A stretch of DNA of 10,763 nucleotides from Clostridiales bacterium (GTDB lineage: Bacteria > Bacillota > Clostridia > Oscillospirales > QAMX01): assembly GCA_016285815.1 (NCBI GenBank), contig JAEERN010000027.1:1-10763 (forward strand), read 5' to 3'. Below the pieces are notes generated by a model. That model made no database searches, was not told where the DNA came from, and saw nothing but the letters and a program-made list of their open reading frames with translations. The position numbers and the translations under genes were made by a program. Positions 6,981 through 10,763 of the stretch are shown here, piece by piece (position 1 is the stretch's first letter; each line of letters starts with the position of its first letter).

Positions 6981-6994
6981 TTACAGTTCTGTAA
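6981..6994. promoter_or_regulatory. Palindrome TTACAG-TT-CTGTAA, candidate operator
   Basis: Two perfect 6-base arms flank a 2-base centre. The palindrome lies in the 175-base gap between the divergent acetyltransferase and DUF2812 genes, just upstream of the -10 box TATACT at 7017-7022. It is followed by a direct repeat AACGGTT (6993-6999 and 7009-7015, 16 bases apart). It contains TACA and TGTA half-sites, broadly like those of several winged-helix repressors, but the spacing does not match a regulator I can name. A protein binding site is an inference. Confidence 0.4.
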
Positions 6995-7016
6995 CGGTTT
7001 TTCCGTCGAACGGTTG

Positions 7017-7022
7017 TATACT
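7017..7022 (+). promoter_or_regulatory. Possible -10 box of the DUF2812 gene
   Basis: TATACT (5 of 6) lies about 70 bases before the ATG at 7091. No good -35 box is seen at 16-18 bases upstream, where the AACGGTT repeat lies instead. This would fit a promoter that needs an activator, but that is not shown. Confidence 0.45.
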
Positions 7023-7090
7023 TATATCGTCCGGCGGTGCGGCCGGAACGGCGTCTTTTCGCCAGCTTTTCCTCCGGGGTGAGTGTTTCC

Positions 7091-7693
7091 ATGTCCGACG
7101 CGACAGGTTCCAAACGAAAACCGCGCGAACGCTGCGAGCGCATCCGCTTTTATCCGGGGTGGCTCGTGGGGCGGGAAGAACAGTTCCTGTCCCGCATGGC
7201 CCTGCGCGGCTGGTCCTTGACCAGCGTGTCCGGCGAGAGCGCCTATCTCTTCTCCCGCGCCCAGCCCGCCCAGGTCGTCTACGCGGTGGAATTTCTGGGC
7301 CGCCGGCCCAACGTTCCCGACGAGATCGCCCGGGACTGCAACGCCGGCTGGGACTATGCGGGGTCTTTCGGCCGCAAGCGCTACTACCGCCGCACGCCGG
7401 AACAGGCCGCCCTGCCCCACCCCTCTTCGGACAGCGAGGCGGAACAGCTTCGCCTGTCGGCCACGCTGACCAATCTGACCACCATCCTGCTGCTGAACGT
7501 GCCCGGCACGCTGTACTGTCTGCTGTACACCGTCCTGCTGCTGGCCACGGACGGGCTCAGCATCATCACCTTCCGCTCGGCGCCGACCCTCTATCTCTTC
7601 GGCGCGCTGCTGGGCGTGGGCAGCATCTTCGTGCTGATCCGCTGGATCCTGGAGGGGCGCCGCCGCGGCCGAAGCATCAGCGCGGGCGGCTGA
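7091..7693 (+). CDS. DUF2812 domain membrane protein
   Basis: The 200-residue protein has an N-terminal DUF2812 domain (about 19-100), with the recurrent pattern of Tyr/Trp-rich motifs: RIRFYPGW, then a REEQFLSRMALRGWSL segment, then YAVEF and a GWDYAGSF...RYYR end. Two membrane helices follow (about 127-152 and 166-187) and a basic tail (RRRGR) that should stay in the cytoplasm. The biochemical function of the family is unknown. DUF2812 genes commonly sit beside PadR-type regulators in Firmicutes, but none is adjacent here. The ATG at 7091 is chosen because GGGGTGAG (7076-7083) lies seven bases before it. In-frame GTG codons at 7037 and 7079 are less well placed. It is divergent from the acetyltransferase gene. 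Confidence 0.8.
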   Translation: MSDATGSKRKPRERCERIRFYPGWLVGREEQFLSRMALRGWSLTSVSGESAYLFSRAQPAQVVYAVEFLGRRPNVPDEIARDCNAGWDYAGSFGRKRYYRRTPEQAALPHPSSDSEAEQLRLSATLTNLTTILLLNVPGTLYCLLYTVLLLATDGLSIITFRSAPTLYLFGALLGVGSIFVLIRWILEGRRRGRSISAGG

Positions 7694-7707
7694 GCCGCCG
7701 TCTTTTC
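7685..7707 (+). terminator. Small hairpin over the DUF2812 stop codon
   Basis: GGCGGC (7685-7690) pairs with GCCGCC (7694-7699) around the TGA stop. G, T, C and four T (7703-7706) follow. The stem is short and the T-run is not immediate, so it is a weak terminator candidate for this gene. Confidence 0.4.
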
Positions 7708-7711
7708 CTCG

Positions 7712-7750
7712 AAAAACAGACCGCCCGGACGGTTCCCCGTCCGGGCGGTC
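7712..7750 (-). terminator. Terminator of the threonine-aldolase-family gene
   Basis: A perfect 14-bp stem (GACCGCCCGGACGG at 7719-7732 with its complement at 7737-7750) has a 4-base loop. The A-run at 7712-7716 gives UUUUU for transcripts arriving from the minus strand. On the plus strand there is no immediate T-run. Confidence 0.88.
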
Positions 7751-7767
7751 CCTGCGTTTCGGATTTT

Positions 7768-8805
7768 TCAGCGGCGCTTTTCCTCTTCCAGCAGCGCGAT
7801 CAGCGCGTCCACGTCCGCCTCCTCCGTGGCCCAGCTGGTAGCGGCGCGCACCGCCACGTCCCCGCCGTCCAGCCGCTCCCAAAAGGCCAGCGAGACCCGG
7901 CGGGACAGGCGCTCGTACTCCTCCCGGGTCAGCACCGGAAAGATCTGGTTGGCGTTCGTCCGCACGAGCTGACGGTATCCCAGCCGGTCCAGCGCCGCGC
8001 GCACCCGGTCCGCCTGACGCACGGCGTCCCGGCCGATCTCGCCGTAGAGTCCGTCGGTGAACAGCACGTCGAACTGGATCCCCGCCAGCCGCCCCTTGGC
8101 GGCCAGCGCGCCCTCACGCTTGACCGTGTTCAGAAAGTGCGGCGGCGCGCCGCTGGGGAACACCGCGGCCTCGCCGCACAGACAGCCCACCTTGGTGCCG
8201 CCGATGCTGAACGCGTCGCACAGCCGCGCATAGTCCGCCAACGTCAGGGACGGCTCTGCCGCCAGCGCGTACCCCAGCCGCGCCCCGTCCAGATACAGCC
8301 GCATCCCCGCCGCCCGGCAGATCCCGGCCAGCGCCGTCAGCTCGCCGGCGGTATAGGTCGTTCCGTACTCGGTGGGCTGGGAGAGATAGACCATCCCAGG
8401 GAACACCATGTGCTCGCGGTTCTCGTCGGCCGCAAAGCGCCGGACAAAGTCCTCCAGCCCGCCGGCGTCCAGCTTCCCGCCGCGGCCGGGCAGCGTCAGG
8501 ACCTTGTGGCCCGTCCGCTCCACCGCTCCCGCCTCGTGGACGCTGATGTGGCCGGTGTCGGCGGCCACGACCCCCTCCCACGGGGCCAGCATCGCCGCGA
8601 TCACCGTGCGGTTGATCTGGGTGCCCCCGGCCAGGAAGAACACGTCCGCCTCCGGCGCGCCGACGGCGGCACGGATCTTCTCCCGGGCCGAGGCGGTGTA
8701 CCGGTCCGCGCCGTAGCCGGGCAGCTTTTCCCGGTTGGTCTCCCAAAGCTTTTCCAGGATCTTCGGGTGCGCGCCCTCGCCGTAGTCGTTTTCAAAAAAC
8801 AGCAT
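7768..8805 (-). CDS. Threonine aldolase / beta-eliminating lyase family PLP enzyme
   Basis: This 345-residue cytoplasmic PLP enzyme of fold type I likely cleaves L-threonine or allo-threonine to glycine and acetaldehyde. Lys205 in FSIGGTKVG is the expected Schiff-base lysine. Asp173 in YLDGARLGYA binds the pyridine nitrogen, and the His86 region (GHISVHEAG) matches the residue that stacks on the cofactor. FFLAGGTQIN (56-65) is the phosphate-binding segment. The GGTK rather than SKGLG lysine motif places it in a subgroup away from E. coli LtaE, so another beta-hydroxy amino acid is possible. The start is ATG 8805, eight bases after GAGGGAG (complement 8814-8820). The open frame continues to 9330, but that part runs antisense-frame through mltG. 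A strong terminator of mltG ends only 20 bases before the start codon, so the origin of its transcript is unclear. Confidence 0.88.
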   Translation of the reverse strand: MLFFENDYGEGAHPKILEKLWETNREKLPGYGADRYTASAREKIRAAVGAPEADVFFLAGGTQINRTVIAAMLAPWEGVVAADTGHISVHEAGAVERTGHKVLTLPGRGGKLDAGGLEDFVRRFAADENREHMVFPGMVYLSQPTEYGTTYTAGELTALAGICRAAGMRLYLDGARLGYALAAEPSLTLADYARLCDAFSIGGTKVGCLCGEAAVFPSGAPPHFLNTVKREGALAAKGRLAGIQFDVLFTDGLYGEIGRDAVRQADRVRAALDRLGYRQLVRTNANQIFPVLTREEYERLSRRVSLAFWERLDGGDVAVRAATSWATEEADVDALIALLEEEKRR

Positions 8806-8824
8806 GGTCCCTTCTCCCTCTCCG

Positions 8825-8863
8825 AAAAAAAGCGGCTCCGGCGGGACGTCCCGCCGGAGCCGC
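8825..8863 (-). terminator. 32-nt perfect palindromic terminator after mltG
   Basis: Bases 8832-8863 form a perfect palindrome, GCGGCTCCGGCGGGAC joined to its reverse complement with no spacer. Seven A at 8825-8831 give UUUUUUU for minus-strand transcripts. It begins eight bases after the mltG stop codon. The U-tract ends 20 bases before the ATG of the next gene on the same strand, so it may also act on that gene. Confidence 0.9.
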
Positions 8864-8870
8864 GCGTCGT

Positions 8871-10046
8871 TCACTGCTCCTGCTGCGCCTGTTTCTCCTC
8901 TTCCACCCGGCGGATGTTCTCCTGGTGCTCGGAATAGGTCGAGGCAAACAGGTGGTACCCGTCCCCCCGGGCGACGTAATAGTAATAATCCGTCTCGTCC
9001 GGGTACAGCGCCGCGTAGATGGCGGCGCGGCCCGGGTTGCAGATGGGCCCGGCGGGCAGCCCCACGCAGACGTAGGTGTTGTACGGGCTGTCGAAGTCCA
9101 GATCCTCCTGCGTCAGCTCTTCCTTGTGCTCGCCGATGGCGTAAAGCACCGTGGCGTCGATCTGAAGATGGGGATAGGCGCTGTTCTGCAGGCGGTTGTG
9201 GATGACCGACGAGATCATGGTGCGCTCGTCGTCGAACTTGGCCTCTTTCTCGATCATCGAAGCGATGATGACCACGTCCCGCATGCTCATGTTGATGTTC
9301 TCCAGCCGCGCCCGCATGTCCACGTCCCATTTGACGCGGTAGTTGTAGAGCATCCTGGTCAGAACGCGCTGCGGATCGTCGTTCTCATAGAAGATATAGG
9401 TGTCCGGGAACAGGTATCCCTCCAGCCGGGTCTCGGTATAGGCGGCGCCCTCGAGGAAGGAATAGCCGAAGTCGTAGTACCGGGCGAAGGCCCTCAGGCG
9501 CCACTCCTCACACACGCCGCTGGTCTCCAGCAGACGGAAGATCTCCTTCTGCTCCATCCCCTCCGGGATGGTGACGGTGACCGTCTTCTTGGACGAGACC
9601 ACCTCGCGCATCTCCCGCAGGATGCTGCGGTAGTCCATAGACGAGGAAAGGCTGTACTCTCCCGCGGCCAGATTGTCCGTGTTCTCCGTCAGTCTGGCGT
9701 AGAGCTTGAACAGCCGCGGATAGCGGATGATGCCCTCGTCCGCCAGCCGGCGCGAGATCTCGTCGATGCCGTCGGTCTCGGCCACGCGGACCGTGGTGGT
9801 GACGTCCGCCTTCACCAGCGCGAACACGTCGTTCACGGCGAAGACCGCCACCGCCGACAGGACGATGGAGATCCCGATGATCAGCATGCAATAGCACAGC
9901 GCGGCAAAACAGCCGCTGTTCCGCCGCCGGGAGGCGTTTTCCTTTTCCTTTTCCGCCGCCGCGTCGGCAGCCTCTTCCGCCGCGTCGGCAGCTTCCGGGT
10001 CGACCGGCCCGGCCGTCGGCTTTTTCTCTTCTTCGCTGGCGCTCAC
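8871..10046 (-). CDS. mltG: Endolytic murein transglycosylase MltG (YceG-like)
   Basis: This 391-residue single-pass membrane protein should cleave nascent glycan strands outside the membrane, setting glycan length together with the synthesis machinery. Residues 1-45 are a cytoplasmic Ala/Glu/Lys-rich tail. A membrane helix spans about 47-72. A LysM-like/YceG domain follows. The catalytic Glu266 is in ASMIEKEA, by alignment with E. coli Glu218. The family signatures IDATVLYA (297-304), SPYNTYVCVGLPAGPICNPG (320-339) and the His in GYHLFAST (364-371) are intact, so the enzyme should be active. A GTG start at 10046 is chosen because AGGAGG (complement 10054-10059) lies seven bases before it. 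A longer frame from 10208 would run through the divergent miniprotein gene and lacks a site. No clear promoter is seen upstream. Confidence 0.95.
   Translation of the reverse strand: MSASEEEKKPTAGPVDPEAADAAEEAADAAAEKEKENASRRRNSGCFAALCYCMLIIGISIVLSAVAVFAVNDVFALVKADVTTTVRVAETDGIDEISRRLADEGIIRYPRLFKLYARLTENTDNLAAGEYSLSSSMDYRSILREMREVVSSKKTVTVTIPEGMEQKEIFRLLETSGVCEEWRLRAFARYYDFGYSFLEGAAYTETRLEGYLFPDTYIFYENDDPQRVLTRMLYNYRVKWDVDMRARLENINMSMRDVVIIASMIEKEAKFDDERTMISSVIHNRLQNSAYPHLQIDATVLYAIGEHKEELTQEDLDFDSPYNTYVCVGLPAGPICNPGRAAIYAALYPDETDYYYYVARGDGYHLFASTYSEHQENIRRVEEEKQAQQEQ
9961..9992. repeat. Tandem 21-base repeat in the 5' part of mltG
   Basis: GCGTCGGCAGC occurs at 9961-9971 and again at 9982-9992, within a 21-base unit. 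It encodes a duplicated AADAAEE-type heptad in the cytoplasmic tail of MltG (around residues 19-31). The length is in frame, so copy changes would not break the gene. It probably arose by slippage. Confidence 0.7.
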
Positions 10047-10053
10047 GCGGGCA

Positions 10054-10059
10054 CCTCCT
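10054..10059 (-). promoter_or_regulatory. Ribosome binding site fixing the mltG GTG start
   Basis: AGGAGG on the minus strand is seven bases before GTG 10046. It is the best such site in the region and decides in favour of a 391-residue protein. Confidence 0.88.
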
Positions 10060-10074
10060 CTCGTCCTCGGCCGG

Positions 10075-10104
10075 CTGACAAATCCCGCCGCCGCTGCATA
10101 GTAT
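10075..10104 (+). promoter_or_regulatory. Possible promoter of the Cys-rich miniprotein gene
   Basis: CTGACA (10075-10080, 5 of 6) and TAGTAT (10099-10104, 4 of 6) have an 18-base spacer. The predicted start near 10111 would place the UUCG hairpin at the very 5' end of the RNA. Confidence 0.45.
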
Positions 10105-10105
10105 G

Positions 10106-10154
10106 GATCGTGTTCCCCTCCGTCCCTCTTCGGAGGGACAGGCGCGGAACGATC
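10106..10154 (+). ncRNA. Structured 5' leader with a UUCG tetraloop
   Basis: GTCCCTC-TTCG-GAGGGAC (10122-10139) forms a perfect 7-bp stem with a C(UUCG)G loop. It is enclosed by GTTCC (10112-10116) with GGAAC (10146-10150) and, after a 2-base bulge, by GATC (10106-10109) with GATC (10151-10154). It lies about 20 bases before the miniprotein start. No T-run follows, so it is not a terminator. It could stabilise the mRNA end or regulate translation; this is inference. Confidence 0.45.
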
Positions 10155-10176
10155 TTGACTGCGAGGTATCTCGAAC

Positions 10177-10317
10177 ATGTGCTGCAACAACTTCTTTGAC
10201 CGCGACAACGTCTACCTCTGGATCATCGTGATCATCGCCGTCATCCTGATCTTCGGCGGCAGCTGCGGCTGCAGCGGATGCGGCAACAACGGCTGCGGCT
10301 GCGGCTGCGGCAACTGA
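10177..10317 (+). CDS. Cys/Gly-rich single-helix miniprotein, 46 residues
   Basis: This short ORF encodes 46 residues. The N-terminus (MCCNNFFDRDN) contains a Cys pair and the only charged residues. One hydrophobic helix follows (about 12-26, rich in Ile and Val), then a tail of Gly, Cys, Ser and Asn with six cysteines (30, 32, 35, 40, 42, 44), largely as alternating GC. Eight of 46 residues are Cys. GAGG (10163-10166) lies 10 bases before the ATG. A promoter-like sequence, a structured leader and a good terminator bracket it, supporting a real gene. It is divergent from mltG. The layout recalls small Gly-rich single-helix proteins of spore formers such as YjcZ, but I cannot assign it. Metal binding or disulfide-linked envelope roles are guesses. 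Confidence 0.6.
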   Translation: MCCNNFFDRDNVYLWIIVIIAVILIFGGSCGCSGCGNNGCGCGCGN

Positions 10318-10365
10318 AACGGGCCGACGCCCGCCCGCCCGCTGGCAGGCGTCTCTCCGCTCCCG

Positions 10366-10410
10366 GCCCCTCTCTCCCCGCCCCGCGGGGAGACGGGGGC
10401 TTTTGTCTTT
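10366..10410 (+). terminator. Terminator after the miniprotein gene
   Basis: TCTCCCCG (10373-10380) pairs with CGGGGAGA (10386-10393). After a 2-by-2 internal loop, GCCCC (10366-10370) pairs with GGGGC (10396-10400). TTTTGTCTTT follows at 10401-10410. It points along the plus strand and faces the convergent DJ-1 gene. Confidence 0.8.
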
Positions 10411-10416
10411 GCCGGC

Positions 10417-10763
10417 TCAGTACTGCATGGCGCGGCGGACGAAGGAAGCGGCGACCTCGCCGCAGAGCAGCCGCCCCAGGGCAAAGCCGAACTCCGCCGC
10501 GGCTCCCGGCCCGTTGGCCGTTACGAAGGTCCCGTCGCACACCACGCTCTCGCGGACGATCACCGCCCCGTCCAGATGCTCTTCAAAGCCGGGGTAACAG
10601 GTGGCGCGCTTCCCGCGCAGAAGGCCCATGCGTCCCAGCACCATGGGCGCGGCGCAGATGGCCGCCGTCACGCCGCCGGCCTCGGCCACGCGCGCCACCA
10701 GCTCCCGCACCGGGCGGCTGGCGTCCAGGTTCTTCGCCCCCGGCATCCCGCCGGGCAGGATCA
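10417..10763 (-). CDS. DJ-1/PfpI (ThiJ) family protein, partial
   Basis: The C-terminal 115 or so residues of a DJ-1 superfamily protein are present; the N-terminus lies beyond the right edge. The visible part begins in ILPGGMPGAKNL, the family's conserved loop after the third strand. AAICAAPMVLG carries the nucleophilic cysteine at the strand-helix elbow. ATCYPGFE and the VTANGPGAAAEFGFAL helix are also typical. An in-frame ATG at 10746 sits inside the PGGMPGA motif and is not the start. Relatives range from glyoxalase III-like or chaperone DJ-1/YajL proteins to amidotransferase-like forms, so the substrate is open; the catalytic glutamate would be outside the window. It converges on the miniprotein gene. 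Confidence 0.9.
   Translation of the reverse strand, partial: ILPGGMPGAKNLDASRPVRELVARVAEAGGVTAAICAAPMVLGRMGLLRGKRATCYPGFEEHLDGAVIVRESVVCDGTFVTANGPGAAAEFGFALGRLLCGEVAASFVRRAMQY

Noticed and set aside
7159..8937. 592-codon plus-strand frame
   Set aside because: It runs through three terminators and antisense to the aldolase gene, with no motif.
8806..9330. Longer start for the threonine-aldolase-family gene
   Set aside because: The extension is out of frame with mltG and crosses the 32-nt terminator. The homologous N-terminus begins at 8805.
8925..10199. 424-codon plus-strand frame antisense to mltG
   Set aside because: The translation is His/Val/Gln/Arg-rich shadow sequence while the other strand has intact MltG signatures.
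10047..10208. Longer mltG start at 10208
   Set aside because: It would add 54 residues with no family similarity, run through the leader and start of the miniprotein gene, and ignore a strong AGGAGG before GTG 10046.
1..10763. CRISPR array, prophage, insertion sequence, toxin-antitoxin or defence operon
   Set aside because: No regularly spaced repeats, transposase, integrase, att-like repeats or paired small ORFs of those families were seen.

Overview
The window suggests a chromosomal segment of a high-GC, anaerobic, Gram-positive bacterium, most likely a gut Clostridia lineage of the Oscillospiraceae/Ruminococcaceae type. The basis is strong AGGAGG-type ribosome binding sites, near-consensus sigma-A promoters, a clostridial-style flavodiiron protein fused to a rubredoxin module, a DUF2812 protein, and third codon positions dominated by G and C. 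The taxonomic call is an inference from gene content and composition. I see no rRNA, tRNA, CRISPR array, insertion sequence or phage gene.

Layout from left to right. A monocistronic water-type aquaporin (173-838) sits between a consensus promoter and a perfect hairpin terminator. It is followed by an independently promoted single-chain flavodiiron/flavin reductase/rubredoxin protein (1001-2842), which should reduce O2 and/or NO in the cytoplasm. A bidirectional-looking terminator separates it from convergent argH (complement 2979-4355), the last enzyme of arginine synthesis. A divergent promoter region (4356-4558) drives argH leftward and trmO (4559-5257, TTG start) rightward. trmO is followed by a membrane-anchored alpha/beta hydrolase (5363-6331). 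A GNAT acetyltransferase (complement 6421-6915) is divergent from a two-helix DUF2812 membrane protein (7091-7693), and the region between them carries a palindrome. A threonine-aldolase-family PLP enzyme (complement 7768-8805) and the septal/elongation murein endolytic transglycosylase mltG (complement 8871-10046, GTG start) run leftward. An unusually strong 32-nt palindromic terminator lies between those two. Divergent from mltG is a 46-residue Cys/Gly-rich single-helix miniprotein (10177-10317) with a structured 5' leader containing a UUCG tetraloop. The window ends inside a DJ-1/PfpI-family gene (complement 10417 to beyond 10763).

The genes do not form one pathway. They are mostly short, individually promoted and individually terminated units: stress defence (flavodiiron protein, possibly DJ-1), envelope (aquaporin, MltG, DUF2812 protein, anchored hydrolase, miniprotein), tRNA modification and amino-acid metabolism. 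I found no clear new multi-gene system. The least explained items are the Cys-rich miniprotein with its leader RNA, the fused flavodiiron protein, and the palindromic candidate operator upstream of the DUF2812 gene.
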